DNA from: Thermoleophilia bacterium
Lineage (GTDB): Bacteria > Actinomycetota > Thermoleophilia > Miltoncostaeales > Miltoncostaeaceae
Reading direction: 5' to 3'
DNA length: 49,289 nucleotides
NCBI GenBank assembly: GCA_017882585.1
Contig: JADGPF010000006.1
Coordinates: forward strand, 1 to 49,289
A program made the translations under genes and the position numbers. Below, piece by piece: positions 25,842 to 36,282 of the stretch. The notes under the pieces are model-generated. The model saw only the letters and a program-made list of their open reading frames with translations, was not told where the DNA came from and ran no database searches. Position 1 is the first letter of the stretch; every line of letters starts with the position of its first letter.

Positions 25842-26773
25842 CGCGGCGCCTCCTGCGGTGCGGAATCGAGCCCGACCAAGTGCCGGCGCAATTCGTCCCG
25901 GTGCACCTCAAGCCATGGCGGTAGGCACAGTGCCTCACCCAGCGTCGCGAATGGCTCGTCGCGGGTGAATCCGGGCCCATCGGTCGCGATTTCGAGCAGC
26001 ACCCCGCCCGGCTCATGGAAATAGATCGAGGTGAAGTACTCGCGATCCTGGACGGGCGTCGGCAGCGCGCCGTGTCGGCGGACGTGATCGGCCCACTGGC
26101 GCTGTTCGCCGGCGCTGGTACTGCGGAACGCGATGTGGTGGACGATCCCCGCGCCGAGACGCGTCCTGGGAGCCCCGGCGGCATCGCGGACGCGGACACG
26201 CCCACCGAGCGAATCGCCGGCGCGGTAGTCGCCGTGATCGTCGGGCTGCAGGCCCAGCCAGACGCCGAGCACCCGAGCCGTATCGGACGCGGCGGCGCTC
26301 GCCAGTTGGACACCGTCGATCCCTTGGATTGCCATCTCCGACCCGACGCGGGCGCCCCACACACGCGGACCGACCACGTCCGCCGACTCGACCAGCGCAA
26401 TCTCCAGTCCATCGGGGTCCGCAACCACAAGGCCGTCACGCCCGTCGCCCCCGGCGCGCTCCCCGACCGCGACATGGTGGTCATCAAAACGGGCCCGCCA
26501 TGCCGGGGCTGCGCCGACCGGAATCCCGAGGGCCACACGCTCGGTCGTGCCGGCCCCCCGCGTGCCCGGTCGCAGCCCGGGGATGGGAAAGAACGTCAGG
26601 ATGGTCCCTGGAGACCCAACCCCGTCGCCATAGTAGAGGTGATACGTCCCAGGGTCGTCGAAGTTGACCGTCTGCTTGACCAGGCGCAGGCCGAGAACGC
26701 CCTCGTAGAAGTCGCGATTGCGCTGCGGGTCGGCCGCCATCGCGGTGACATGATGGATTCCCGCGGTCTGCAT
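25838..26773 (-). CDS. mhqO: Ring-cleaving dioxygenase of the glyoxalase/VOC fold (MhqO-like)
   Basis: 311 residues with two VOC modules. The first begins GIHHVTAMAADPQRNRDFYEGVLG (counted as two motifs, GIHHVTAMA and RNRDFYEGVLGLRLV); the second has GIVHHIAFRS and later FTSIYFHEPGGVLLEIATDGPGF. The His-His-Glu metal triad expected of the family is visible (first His of GIHH or GIVHH, and the Glu of LLEIA). ATG 26773 is followed directly by the conserved start MQTAGIHH. It is first in a two-gene operon with the esterase. The 218-nt gap to infA holds a TTGA-N4-TCAA palindrome. Confidence 0.85.
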   Translation of the reverse strand: MQTAGIHHVTAMAADPQRNRDFYEGVLGLRLVKQTVNFDDPGTYHLYYGDGVGSPGTILTFFPIPGLRPGTRGAGTTERVALGIPVGAAPAWRARFDDHHVAVGERAGGDGRDGLVVADPDGLEIALVESADVVGPRVWGARVGSEMAIQGIDGVQLASAAASDTARVLGVWLGLQPDDHGDYRAGDSLGGRVRVRDAAGAPRTRLGAGIVHHIAFRSTSAGEQRQWADHVRRHGALPTPVQDREYFTSIYFHEPGGVLLEIATDGPGFTRDEPFATLGEALCLPPWLEVHRDELRRHLVGLDSAPQEAPR

Positions 26774-26808
26774 GCTGTCCGCCCGTGTCGTGGTGCATCG
26801 GAATATGG

Positions 26809-26820
26809 TTGACTGATCAA
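26809..26820. promoter_or_regulatory. Small palindrome upstream of mhqO-like gene
   Basis: TTGA-CTGA-TCAA, 36 nt before the mhqO-like start. It could be a repressor site for the quinone operon, but it is short and single. Confidence 0.2.
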
Positions 26821-26967
26821 TGATCGTACGCCGATCCCGCGCGCGCCTCAACCGCGGACCGGCCACGACCGCCACGTGACGGCACAACGCGCGCCGGGGG
26901 ATGCACGCTTCGGCGCGGCGCTATACCCTTGCGGGCGGACTGCACCAGTCGCGCCGTGGCGTGCGCG

Positions 26968-26973
26968 TACGAT
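26968..26973 (+). promoter_or_regulatory. Putative -10 box of infA
   Basis: TACGAT. A transcript beginning about 7 nt later would start just before the SD-like GCGAGG (26981-26986) and would exclude the upstream in-frame TTG and GTG codons. TATACC at 26922 is a competing candidate. Confidence 0.4.
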
Positions 26974-26991
26974 CCGACAAGCGAGGTTCCT

Positions 26992-27216
26992 ACGCCGAAC
27001 AACAAAGAAGAAGCGATTGAGGTCGAGGGCGAGGTCACCGAGGCCCTGCCCAACACGATGTTCCGGGTCGTGCTCGACAACGACCATGAAGTACTGGCCC
27101 ACATGGCCGGACGCATGCGCCGGTTCCGGATTCGCATCAACCCGGGCGACCGGGTCCGCGTCGAGCTGTCGCCCTATGACCTGACCCGCGGGCGGATCGT
27201 CTACCGCGAGAAGTAA
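26992..27216 (+). CDS. infA: Translation initiation factor IF-1, apparent ACG start
   Basis: IF-1 binds the 30S A site during initiation. The 74-residue OB-fold protein is complete: [35 protein letters not shown], and the family ending [16 protein letters not shown] (given as separate motifs). No ATG, GTG or TTG occurs at the position where IF-1 normally starts; the codon there is ACG, followed by Pro-Asn-Asn-Lys-Glu-Glu. GCGAGG lies 5 nt before it. The first standard in-frame start upstream is GTG 26956, which would add 12 residues without an SD and would precede the likely transcription start. Confidence 0.9.
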   Translation, partial: TPNNKEEAIEVEGEVTEALPNTMFRVVLDNDHEVLAHMAGRMRRFRIRINPGDRVRVELSPYDLTRGRIVYREK

Positions 27217-27221
27217 GCGCT

Positions 27222-27249
27222 GGCGCGGCCGAGGGTTCCCGGCCACGCC
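27222..27249. terminator. Bidirectional hairpin between convergent infA and cnoX
   Basis: GGCGCGGCCG (27222-27231) pairs with CGGCCACGCC (27240-27249) with one mismatch and an 8-nt loop, in a 51-nt convergent gap. Confidence 0.6.
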
Positions 27250-27267
27250 GCACACCGTACGGAGGAT

Positions 27268-28008
27268 CTAATACAGCGCCTGGGCCAGGCGTTTGCGGAA
27301 CCGCGCCGTCAGCGGGTGGTGCTCGCCCAGTTCCCCGAACATGCCTACGATCGCGGCCCGGAGCGTGTTGCGCCGTTCCTGATCGGCGGAGGCGCGCACG
27401 GCGTCGAGCATATGCGTCAGCGCCTGCTCGCTCAGACCGGCGTCCCACGCGGCGAGGCCGGCCTGGATGTCCGGGTGATCGACATCCGACAGCGCTAGGC
27501 GGGCCAGGATGCCTGCGGCCTGGCTGTCATATGACACCGGGTCCAGCAACCCGGAGATCTCCGACGTCTCGCCGTCGGCGATCAGCAGGCGCGCCAACGC
27601 GAGGCGGGCGGCGGTGTTGGTCGGATCCAGGCCCAGCGCCTCACGCAACGAGGTCTCGTCGCCGATCTCCACGAGCCGGTCCGCCTTGGACGGGATCAGG
27701 CGATTGACGAAGGAGTCGATCGTATGCGCCGACTGCAGACCGGCGAACTCGTCGACGACCTCTCCATCGCGGAACACCTTCACGAGCGGGATGCTCATGA
27801 CGCGGTATCGCTGGGCGAGCACCGGGTTCTCGTCAATGTTGACCTTTGCGAGCAGGAGCTCGCCGTCGTGGCGACCCACGGCATTCTCGAGCAGCGGAGC
27901 GAGTTGGCGGCATGGCGCGCACCACGGCGCCCAGAAGTCCACAACCACGGGGACCTCACCGGAGCGCTCGATGACGTCGTATTCGAACGTCGCGTCCGTC
28001 GTGTCCAC
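27268..28008 (-). CDS. cnoX: Thioredoxin domain-TPR co-chaperone (CnoX/YbbN-like)
   Basis: 246 residues. The N-terminal thioredoxin domain (about 3-105) has W29-C30-A-P-C33 and cis-Pro in MSIPLV (P74). The C-terminal part (about 115-246) is helical with TPR-like repeats, including LGLDPTNTAARLALARLLI. This matches CnoX (YbbN), a chaperedoxin that protects proteins from oxidation and passes them to GroEL. The intact CxxC suggests redox activity, unlike the E. coli protein. GTG 28008 has GGGGTAGGA directly upstream. An extended CIRCE-like palindrome lies at 28022-28067, implying HrcA control. Confidence 0.88.
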   Translation of the reverse strand: MDTTDATFEYDVIERSGEVPVVVDFWAPWCAPCRQLAPLLENAVGRHDGELLLAKVNIDENPVLAQRYRVMSIPLVKVFRDGEVVDEFAGLQSAHTIDSFVNRLIPSKADRLVEIGDETSLREALGLDPTNTAARLALARLLIADGETSEISGLLDPVSYDSQAAGILARLALSDVDHPDIQAGLAAWDAGLSEQALTHMLDAVRASADQERRNTLRAAIVGMFGELGEHHPLTARFRKRLAQALY

Positions 28009-28021
28009 TCCTACCCCTTTC

Positions 28022-28067
28022 AACGTTCTATTTGGCACTCACGATGCGGAGTGCCAAGTAGAACGTT
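28022..28067 (-). promoter_or_regulatory. Extended CIRCE-like operator upstream of cnoX
   Basis: Core TTGGCACTC (28032-28040), 8-nt spacer, GAGTGCCAA (28049-28057). The symmetry extends outward as AACGTTCTA on the left and TAGAACGTT on the right, so 18 of 19 positions per arm pair. CIRCE is TTAGCACTC-N9-GAGTGCTAA; the spacer here is one base shorter. A TAACGT -10 candidate overlaps the outer right arm on the minus strand. The palindrome also abuts the stop of the upstream 72-aa gene and could double as its terminator. Confidence 0.65.
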
Positions 28068-28284
28068 AGCCCATCGGCGGGCTGCAAAGCGGACACGGCT
28101 GCCAGTGATGCGAGAGATACCGCCACGGGCCGTGTACCACGGCGCGCACACCCTCGGCGCGGCGCTGGGGCGCATAGACGCAATCCAGACGGTGGTAGTG
28201 GCCCCATCCGTCGTCGCTCATCCGGGCAACCACTCCCTCAAGCGCGGCATCGCGCGAGCGTGGTTCGAAATTGATTGTGGTCAT
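28066..28284 (-). CDS. Unknown 72-aa protein with C-terminal CPLC
   Basis: Not recognised. It carries a single Cys at LDCVYA (residue 34) and a C-terminal HHWQPCPLCSPP motif, so it could bind a metal through H/C ligands. The ATG at 28284 has a very strong SD (AAGGAGG, 6 nt spacing), better than most genes here, which argues that it is translated. Its stop falls in the arm of the CIRCE-like palindrome, 57 nt before cnoX, so the two may be partly co-transcribed. Confidence 0.65.
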   Translation of the reverse strand: MTTINFEPRSRDAALEGVVARMSDDGWGHYHRLDCVYAPQRRAEGVRAVVHGPWRYLSHHWQPCPLCSPPMG

Positions 28285-28409
28285 GTCACCCCTCCTTCGG
28301 GGCTCGCAGGTGTCTCGGTCCGCACCTGCGCAGTGCTCATGTTGCGGTCTTCTCAGCAAATCGACCGTAGCGCACGCAACTTGAGGTGTCGCCCGTTCGG
28401 GTGGTTAGT

Positions 28410-28415
28410 TACGCT
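28410..28415 (+). promoter_or_regulatory. Putative -10 box of the ABC-F gene (leaderless)
   Basis: TACGCT, 8 nt before the ATG at 28424, with no SD. Confidence 0.5.
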
Positions 28416-28423
28416 GCCGTGTC

Positions 28424-30106
<1,683 letters not shown>

Positions 30107-30277
30107 CAGGGAGTTCACCGGCGGCGGCGCACACGCGACGCTCCTCGGTGCCCGGAATCGCCCAAGGTGCACGCTCGCCGCACGGTCCGTTGCGCGCGAA
30201 AACCGCGGTCGGGGCATTTGCTCCGGTACCCTTCATAGGCGCAGATCCGACCTTTCCGAGCCTGAGGAGCAACGCCG

Positions 30278-32977
30278 TTGACCGCGATTCCCGACCCGTT
30301 TGGCGCCCGCGACACGCTGACCGTTGGTGACGCGAGGTACGCCGTCTACCGCCTCGACGCCCTCGGCGCCGATCTCACACGGCATCCCGTCACGATCAAG
30401 GTCCTGCTGGAAAACGTGCTGCGGAACCTCGCCCGCGGCTTCGTCGACGACGACGATGTCAAGGCCCTGATTTCGTGGGCGCCGAACTCCGGCCAGGCCA
30501 TCGAGGTCCCGTTCATGCCGGGCCGGGTCGTGCTGCAGGACTTCACCGGCGTGCCGTGCGTCGTGGACCTTGCCGCGATGCGTGACGCGATGACCGAGAT
30601 GGGCGGTGACCCCTCCCGCATCAACCCGCTCGTCCCGGCCGATATGGTCATCGACCACTCGGTCCAGGTCGACCACTTCGGTGACCACGAGGCGTTTGCG
30701 GACAACGTGGCCATCGAGTACGAGCGCAACGGCGAGCGCTACGCGCTGCTGCGCTGGGCGCAGCAGGCGTTCGACAATTTCCGCGTCGTGCCGCCCGGCA
30801 TGGGCATCGTGCACCAAGTCAACCTCGAGCACTTGGCGCCGGTCGTCGACGCACGCGAGATCGACGGTGAGCTGGTCGCGTTCCCGGACACCTTGGTCGG
30901 TACCGACTCCCACACCACGATGATTAACGGCATCGGGGTGATCGGGTTCGGCGTCGGCGGCATCGAGGCAGAGGCCGTCATGCTCGGCCAACCCTTGTCG
31001 CTGCCGATGCCCGTCGTGGTGGGCCTGAAGCTGACCGGTGCACTCCCGGCCGGCGCAACCGCCACCGACCTTGTGCTGACGGTCACCGAACTGCTGCGCA
31101 ACCACGGTGTCGTCGGCAAGTTCGTCGAGGCCTACGGGGCCGGCTTGTCGTCGCTATCGCTGGCCGACCGCGCCACGATCGCCAACATGTCGCCCGAGTT
31201 CGGTGCCACCGGCACGCTGTTTCCGGTTGACAACGAGACGCTGCGGTACATGAAGATCACCGGCCGCTCCGATGCGGCGATCGCCCGCACCGAGGCCTAC
31301 ACCAAGCTGCAGGGGCTGTTCCGCACCGACGCGACGCCGGACCCCCAGTACGACGAGAACGTCGAGCTGGACCTGTCGACGATCGTCCCGAGCCTTGCCG
31401 GCCCGCGCCGCCCGCAGGACCGCGTCGTGCTCGGCAACGTCGGCAATGCCTTCCGCGAGGCGTTCCCCGACGGCCTGGTGCCCGCCAATGGCACCCCGGC
31501 CCATTACCCGACGGTAACGATCGAGAATGCCGGCGAGACGTTCGAGATGGCCAGCGGCTCGGTCGCGATCGCGGCTATTACCAGCTGCACCAACACCTCG
31601 AATCCCTCGGTGATGCTCGGTGCCGGACTGCTCGCCAAGAAGGCCGTCGAGCGTGGCCTCGCCACGCCCCCGCACGTCAAGACCTCGCTCGCACCCGGAT
31701 CACGCGCGGTGACCGGGTACCTCGAGAAGGCCGGCCTTCAGGAGTACCTAGACCAGCTGCGCTTCGATCTGGTCGGATACGGCTGCACGACCTGTATCGG
31801 CAACTCCGGCCCGCTCGCCGAGCCGATCAACAAGGCCATCGAAGAAAACGGCCTGGTCGCCGCCGCGGTGCTCTCCGGCAACCGGAACTTCGAGGGTCGC
31901 ATCCATCCTCTGGTGCGCGCGAGCTACCTGGCCTCCCCGCCCCTGGTCGTCGCCTACGCCCTCGCCGGGCGGGTCGACATCGACCTCGAGAACGACCCGA
32001 TCGGCACCGGTTCGGACGGCAAGCCGGTGTACCTGCGGGAGATCTGGCCCACGCCGGACGAGGTCAAGGAGGCGATGGCCGCCTCGATCACGCCCGAGCT
32101 GTTTGCCACCAGCTACAGCACCGTGTTCGACGGTGACGAGCGCTGGCAGTCGCTGCCGGTTCCGGCCGGCGATACCTACGACTGGGACAGCGCATCGACC
32201 TACGTTCAGCGCCCGCCGTTCTTCGACAACCTCGGCGCGGCCGTCGGGGAGCTGACCGACGTCGTGGACGCGCGGGCCTTGGCGCTGCTGGGCGACTCGG
32301 TCACCACCGACCACATCTCGCCGGCCGGGGTCATTCCGGCAACGTCTCCCGCCGGCACCTACCTGCAAGCGCACGCGGTGCACCCGAAGGACTTCAACAG
32401 CTTCGGCTCACGCCGCGGCAACCATGAGGTCATGATGCGCGGCACCTTCGGCAACATCCGCCTGCGCAACACGTTGGCCGACGGCAAGGAAGGCAACTGG
32501 ACCAACTTCCTGCCCGACGGCGAGATCATGAGCATCTACGACGCCTCGATGAAGTATCAGGCCTCGGGCACCCCGCTGATCGTGTTCGCCGGCGCCGAGT
32601 ACGGCACCGGCTCCTCGCGCGACTGGGCCGCCAAGGGCACCTTGCTGCTCGGCGTCAAGGCAGTCATCGCCAAGTCGTTCGAGCGCATTCACCGCGGCAA
32701 CCTGGTCGGCATGGGCGTCCTGCCGCTCGAATTCCTGCCCGGCCAGGGCATCCAGGAGCTCGGCCTGACCGGTCGCGAGGTCTTCAGCATCCCGGGATTG
32801 ACAACGCTTGCCCCGCGCCAGGAGCTCGGCGTGCAGTACACCCGTGAGGACGGATCGTCGGGCGCATTCACGGTGCGTGCCCGCATCGACGGGCCGACCG
32901 AGCTGACGTATCTCAAGAACGGCGGCATCCTGCCGGCAGTGCTGCGGCGGCTGCATCAGGAGTCGATCGGCGCCTGA
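30278..32977 (+). CDS. acnA: Aconitate hydratase A
   Basis: TCA-cycle enzyme converting citrate to isocitrate via a 4Fe-4S cluster. 899 residues, as in AcnA/IRP1. Cluster ligands are in [11 protein letters not shown] (Cys near 436) and [12 protein letters not shown] (two Cys near 502 and 505). Substrate-binding [14 protein letters not shown] and the swivel-domain [16 protein letters not shown] are present. TTG 30278 is preceded by GAGGAG at about 8 nt. The 171-nt gap upstream shows TACCCT (30227) as a possible -10 but nothing firm. A GC-rich hairpin follows the gene. Confidence 0.96.
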   Translation: MTAIPDPFGARDTLTVGDARYAVYRLDALGADLTRHPVTIKVLLENVLRNLARGFVDDDDVKALISWAPNSGQAIEVPFMPGRVVLQDFTGVPCVVDLAAMRDAMTEMGGDPSRINPLVPADMVIDHSVQVDHFGDHEAFADNVAIEYERNGERYALLRWAQQAFDNFRVVPPGMGIVHQVNLEHLAPVVDAREIDGELVAFPDTLVGTDSHTTMINGIGVIGFGVGGIEAEAVMLGQPLSLPMPVVVGLKLTGALPAGATATDLVLTVTELLRNHGVVGKFVEAYGAGLSSLSLADRATIANMSPEFGATGTLFPVDNETLRYMKITGRSDAAIARTEAYTKLQGLFRTDATPDPQYDENVELDLSTIVPSLAGPRRPQDRVVLGNVGNAFREAFPDGLVPANGTPAHYPTVTIENAGETFEMASGSVAIAAITSCTNTSNPSVMLGAGLLAKKAVERGLATPPHVKTSLAPGSRAVTGYLEKAGLQEYLDQLRFDLVGYGCTTCIGNSGPLAEPINKAIEENGLVAAAVLSGNRNFEGRIHPLVRASYLASPPLVVAYALAGRVDIDLENDPIGTGSDGKPVYLREIWPTPDEVKEAMAASITPELFATSYSTVFDGDERWQSLPVPAGDTYDWDSASTYVQRPPFFDNLGAAVGELTDVVDARALALLGDSVTTDHISPAGVIPATSPAGTYLQAHAVHPKDFNSFGSRRGNHEVMMRGTFGNIRLRNTLADGKEGNWTNFLPDGEIMSIYDASMKYQASGTPLIVFAGAEYGTGSSRDWAAKGTLLLGVKAVIAKSFERIHRGNLVGMGVLPLEFLPGQGIQELGLTGREVFSIPGLTTLAPRQELGVQYTREDGSSGAFTVRARIDGPTELTYLKNGGILPAVLRRLHQESIGA

Positions 32978-32989
32978 CACCGCCACCGG

Positions 32990-33020
32990 CGCGGCGCGGG
33001 CACTTGCTGCTCGCGCCGCG
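32990..33020 (+). terminator. GC-rich hairpin after acnA
   Basis: CGCGGCGCG (32990-32998) pairs perfectly with CGCGCCGCG (33012-33020). There is no T-run. The TAGCCT box of lpd follows directly. Confidence 0.5.
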
Positions 33021-33021
33021 A

Positions 33022-33027
33022 TAGCCT
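33022..33027 (+). promoter_or_regulatory. Putative -10 box of lpd
   Basis: TAGCCT just after the acnA hairpin. It would give a leader of about 70 nt, and the lpd start has an SD (GAGGAG). Confidence 0.35.
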
Positions 33028-33103
33028 GTGCGGCGAACACGGCCGGTCGTCTCCTCCCCGCAGACGGCATGGTTTTATTGGTTTCGATCTGAGGAGATCA
33101 CAC

Positions 33104-34519
33104 GTGATCGAGGTCGACGTCGCGGTACTCGGCGGTGGACCCGGTGGCTACCCGGCCGCCATTCGCGCGGCCCAGCTCGGGCTGAGCGTGGCCGTCATCG
33201 AGCAGGGCCGCCTGGGCGGCACCTGCCTGAACGTGGGTTGCATCCCGACCAAGGCATGGGTGCAGAGCGCCCACGCGATGAAGGATGCCCACGACACGTT
33301 CGCCAAGCTCGGGGTCAACGTCCCGACGGTGGAGCTGGACTTCGCCCAGGTCCAGAAGAACAAAGAGGACATCGTCGACCGGTCGGTGAGCGGTGTCGGC
33401 GGTCTGCTCAAGGCCAACGGGATCACGCTTGTCGAGGGTCGCGGGGCGTTCGCCGACGCGAACACGATCACGACCGACACCGGTGAGACCGTCGTGTTCA
33501 AGGACGCGGTCATCGCGACCGGCTCGCGCCCGACCCGACCCCCGGTGGATGGGATCGACGGACCGCGCTGCGTGGATTCAACCGGTCTGCTGGCGATCGA
33601 TGCGGTCCCGCCGCGTCTGATCGTGCTGGGCGGCGGGGTGATCGGCGTCGAGTTCGCGTCGGTGTTCGCGCACTTCGGCAGCGAGGTCACGATCGTCGAG
33701 ATGCTCGACCACCTCATCGCCAACGAGGACGCCGAGGCGCGGACCGAGCTCGAGCGGGCATTCAAAAAGCGCAAGATCGCCCAGCACCTCGGCGCGCGTG
33801 CCTCCCGCGTCGAGGAGACCAAGGACGCCGTGTTCCTGTACTTCGTCGACAGCGCGGGCGCCGAGCAGAAGGTCGAAGGCGACCTCGTGCTGGTCGCGAC
33901 CGGCCGGCGTGCCAACGTCGAGGACATCGGACTCGAGGCCGCGGGCGTGCACTTCGAGCCGACTCGCATCACGACCGACGAGTACCGGCGCACGAACGTG
34001 CCGAATATCTATGCCGTGGGCGACGTGGCCGGGTACTGGCAACTTGCCCACACCGCGTTCCGTGAAGGCGAGCTGGCGGCCGACAATATCGCCGGCCACA
34101 ACATCCCGGTCACGGGTGCGGTACCACGCTGCATTTACACCGACCCGGAGATTGCGGCCGTCGGGCTGACCGAGGAAGAGGCGATTGCCGAGTACGGCAA
34201 GGACCGCATCCGCACCGGCAAGTTCCCGTTCTCCGCGCTGGCGCGGGCGGCCATGTTCGCCGACCGCACCGGCTTCGTGAAGACGATCCACGAGACCACC
34301 CTCGACGAGCTGCTGGGCGTCGTGGTCGTGGGCATGTCAGCCACCGAAATCATCAACGCCGGCGTCGTCGGAATCGACGCCGAGGCGCGGGTCGACACGA
34401 TCGGTGACTCGATCACGGCACACCCGACGCTGGCGGAGGCGTTCAAGGAGGCCGCGCTGATGGGCCTCGACCGGCCACTGCACTGGCCTCCGGCGAAGAA
34501 GAAGGCTGCTGCTGCCTGA
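33104..34519 (+). CDS. lpd: Dihydrolipoamide dehydrogenase
   Basis: Flavoprotein E3 of 2-oxo-acid dehydrogenase complexes and the glycine cleavage system. 471 residues. FAD site GGGPGGYPAAI (10-20), redox pair in GGTCLNVGCIPTK (C41, C46), NAD site LGGGVIGVEFAS, and the C-terminal catalytic pair in AHPTLAEAF. GTG 33104 has GAGGAG upstream. No E1 or E2 gene is adjacent. The Ala/Lys-rich tail (KKKAAAA) is unusual but short. Convergent with the monophosphatase gene. Confidence 0.95.
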   Translation: MIEVDVAVLGGGPGGYPAAIRAAQLGLSVAVIEQGRLGGTCLNVGCIPTKAWVQSAHAMKDAHDTFAKLGVNVPTVELDFAQVQKNKEDIVDRSVSGVGGLLKANGITLVEGRGAFADANTITTDTGETVVFKDAVIATGSRPTRPPVDGIDGPRCVDSTGLLAIDAVPPRLIVLGGGVIGVEFASVFAHFGSEVTIVEMLDHLIANEDAEARTELERAFKKRKIAQHLGARASRVEETKDAVFLYFVDSAGAEQKVEGDLVLVATGRRANVEDIGLEAAGVHFEPTRITTDEYRRTNVPNIYAVGDVAGYWQLAHTAFREGELAADNIAGHNIPVTGAVPRCIYTDPEIAAVGLTEEEAIAEYGKDRIRTGKFPFSALARAAMFADRTGFVKTIHETTLDELLGVVVVGMSATEIINAGVVGIDAEARVDTIGDSITAHPTLAEAFKEAALMGLDRPLHWPPAKKKAAAA

Positions 34520-34520
34520 C

Positions 34521-34559
34521 GGGCGGACGATCGCCGCCCGGATCAGCCGATTCGGGCGG
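34521..34559. terminator. Alternative hairpins between lpd and the monophosphatase gene
   Basis: GGGCGG (34521-34526), CCGCCCG (34534-34540) and CGGGCGG (34553-34559): the middle arm can pair with either flank. Starts 1 nt after the lpd stop; likely a two-strand terminator. Confidence 0.55.
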
Positions 34560-34570
34560 CGGACCCGCAA

Positions 34571-35371
34571 CTAGCCGGAATCCGTGCCGCCGTCCTCGAA
34601 CAGCCGCACGACCGCCTCGAGCAGCTCGGCTCGTGCGACGGCGATGCCCGCAGGGCGCGTGTCGGTCGGGGCGAGCACGCGCACTGCACCCCCGGCCTCC
34701 GTGACCAGGAGCTGGCCGGCCATCCAGTCCCATTCCTGGACGCCGCGCTCGATGAAGGCATCGAGACGGCCCGTGGCAACCCAGGCCAGATCCAGGGCCG
34801 CCGCCCCGAATCGGCGCACGTCGCGCACCAGCGGCAGTGCCCGCCGCAGCACATCGGCTTGGCGCGCGCGCTCGTCGGCCGAATAGTTGAAGCCTGTACC
34901 GACCAGCGCACGCGGAAGTTCGGGGGGCTCGGGCATGTGAAGGCGCTGGTTGCCGAGCCAGGTGCCGCCGCCTCGCAGCGCGGCGAAGGTCTCGCGACGG
35001 GATGGGTCCATCACCACGCCCGCCACCGGTCCGTCCGCGTCGCAGACGGCGACACTCACCGCCCAGTGCGGGATGCCCCACAGGTAATTGGTGGTGCCAT
35101 CGAGGGGATCGATGACCCACCACAGTCCCGACGCCCCGGTGTGCCGGCCGCCCTCCTCGGCCAGTCGCCCGTCGTCGGGGCGCTCGGCAGCGAGCACCGC
35201 GACGATCGCCTCTTCGGCGGCCCGATCGGCATCGCTGACCAGGTCCGTGTCCGAGCTCTTGGTCACGACCCCCGAGGACGGGCGCTCGGCACGCATCACG
35301 AGCTCGCGCGCGGCGGCGTCCGCGGCGCGCAACGCGGTCTCGATGAGCTGATTCGGGCTGGCGGCGGTCAT
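34571..35371 (-). CDS. Inositol monophosphatase-family phosphatase
   Basis: 266-residue Mg-dependent, Li-sensitive-type phosphatase. Metal motifs: LAEEGG, WWVIDPLDGTTNYLWG, and EWDWMAGQLLVTEAGG. Family members hydrolyse inositol phosphate, histidinol phosphate, 3'-phosphoadenosine phosphate or fructose bisphosphate; the sequence alone does not decide among them. ATG 35371 has a poor SD; a GTG at 35416 would add 15 residues of unlikely composition. It lies downstream of the SDR gene at 35429 on the same strand, with a hairpin between them. Confidence 0.88.
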   Translation of the reverse strand: MTAASPNQLIETALRAADAAARELVMRAERPSSGVVTKSSDTDLVSDADRAAEEAIVAVLAAERPDDGRLAEEGGRHTGASGLWWVIDPLDGTTNYLWGIPHWAVSVAVCDADGPVAGVVMDPSRRETFAALRGGGTWLGNQRLHMPEPPELPRALVGTGFNYSADERARQADVLRRALPLVRDVRRFGAAALDLAWVATGRLDAFIERGVQEWDWMAGQLLVTEAGGAVRVLAPTDTRPAGIAVARAELLEAVVRLFEDGGTDSG

Positions 35372-35408
35372 GCGCCGGGCGCCGCGGCACGCCGAATCGC
35401 ACGTCGTC

Positions 35409-35432
35409 CTAGGCACGGGCCCATGTGCCTAG
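35409..35432 (-). terminator. Hairpin between SDR and monophosphatase genes
   Basis: CTAGGCAC (35409-35416) and GTGCCTAG (35425-35432) with an 8-nt loop; it includes the SDR stop codon. No T-run. Confidence 0.35.
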
Positions 35433-36124
35433 ACCTCCTGGGCCGTCGGCCGGACCAGGATCTCGTTCACATCGACACGCGACGGCTGCTCGAGGGCAAA
35501 CATGATCGCCCGCGCGACGTCGTCGGCCTCCAGCGAGTCTTCCTGCGGCGAGCCATGCTCAAAGAATGGCGTCTCGACGAATCCCGGTTCGATGAGGGTC
35601 ACGCGCGCGCCGGTGCCGTTGAGCTCCTGACGAAGGGACTCGCCCATCGCACTCACGGCCCACTTCGTCGCCGAGTACATGGAGCCCGGAAGCGCCTTGC
35701 GCCCCGCGACCGATCCGGTGAGAATGAAATGGCCTCGGGACTCGGTGACCGCCGCGATGTTCGCCCGGATCGTCAACGCGACCCCGTACACGTTGGTGAG
35801 GACCATCGCGCGCCACTGTTCCGGCGTCGCAGTCGTGAACCCGCGCGTCAGACCGAAGCCGGCGTTGGCGAACACGGCGTCGATGCGCCCGAACCGCGCC
35901 AGCGCCGCGGCCGTCAGCGCCTGGACCTGCGGCCATTCGCAGACGTCGCACGTCTGGGTCATCACCCGATCCGGCGTGCCGAATTGGTCGGCGATCGCGT
36001 GCAGGCCACGCTCGCCGCGGGCCGCCAGCACGAGTGCGTAGCCGGCGGCGTGAGCCCGACGAGCGGTGGCCGCGCCGATGCCGCTCGACCCACCGGTGAT
36101 CAGCATGACCTTTTCCTGGCCCAT
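35429..36124 (-). CDS. Short-chain dehydrogenase/reductase (SDR)
   Basis: 231-residue classical SDR. Cofactor loop ITGGSSGIG near residue 10, AARGERGL after the second strand (NADP-type Arg), NAG motif (FANAGFG), catalytic Ser in LTGSVAG and Y-x3-K in MYSATKWAVSA, then EPGFVETPF. ATG 36124 has AAGGAG at good spacing, which decides the start over longer in-frame options. Substrate unknown. Divergent from ispH. Confidence 0.9.
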   Translation of the reverse strand: MGQEKVMLITGGSSGIGAATARRAHAAGYALVLAARGERGLHAIADQFGTPDRVMTQTCDVCEWPQVQALTAAALARFGRIDAVFANAGFGLTRGFTTATPEQWRAMVLTNVYGVALTIRANIAAVTESRGHFILTGSVAGRKALPGSMYSATKWAVSAMGESLRQELNGTGARVTLIEPGFVETPFFEHGSPQEDSLEADDVARAIMFALEQPSRVDVNEILVRPTAQEV

Positions 36125-36268
36125 CGGTGCTCCTTGGGGTCGGGCGGCGCCGTCGTCGATCATAGGATGCCCGCGACGGGCGGGCCCGGCCCGGCGGCCG
36201 GCACGCGGCCCAGACCGATACCCTCTGGCGGCGAACCCTGTGCGGGTCACCGGTGGCCGCCGGTCCGC

Positions 36269-36274
36269 TAACGT
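36269..36274 (+). promoter_or_regulatory. Putative -10 box of ispH (leaderless)
   Basis: TAACGT, 8 nt before the ATG at 36283, with no SD. Confidence 0.5.
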
Positions 36275-36282
36275 CTGTCGGG

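Noticed and set aside
28258-28275. GGTTCGAAATT, resembling a tRNA T-loop
   Set aside because: No acceptor stem or anticodon arm nearby; it lies in the start region of the 72-aa gene.
28381-28386. TTGAGG as a -35 for ettA
   Set aside because: It lies 23 nt from the TACGCT box, too far for a normal sigma-70 spacer.
34859-36271. 470-codon plus-strand open frame
   Set aside because: Antisense to the monophosphatase and SDR genes; composition is Arg/Ala/Gly-rich without domains.
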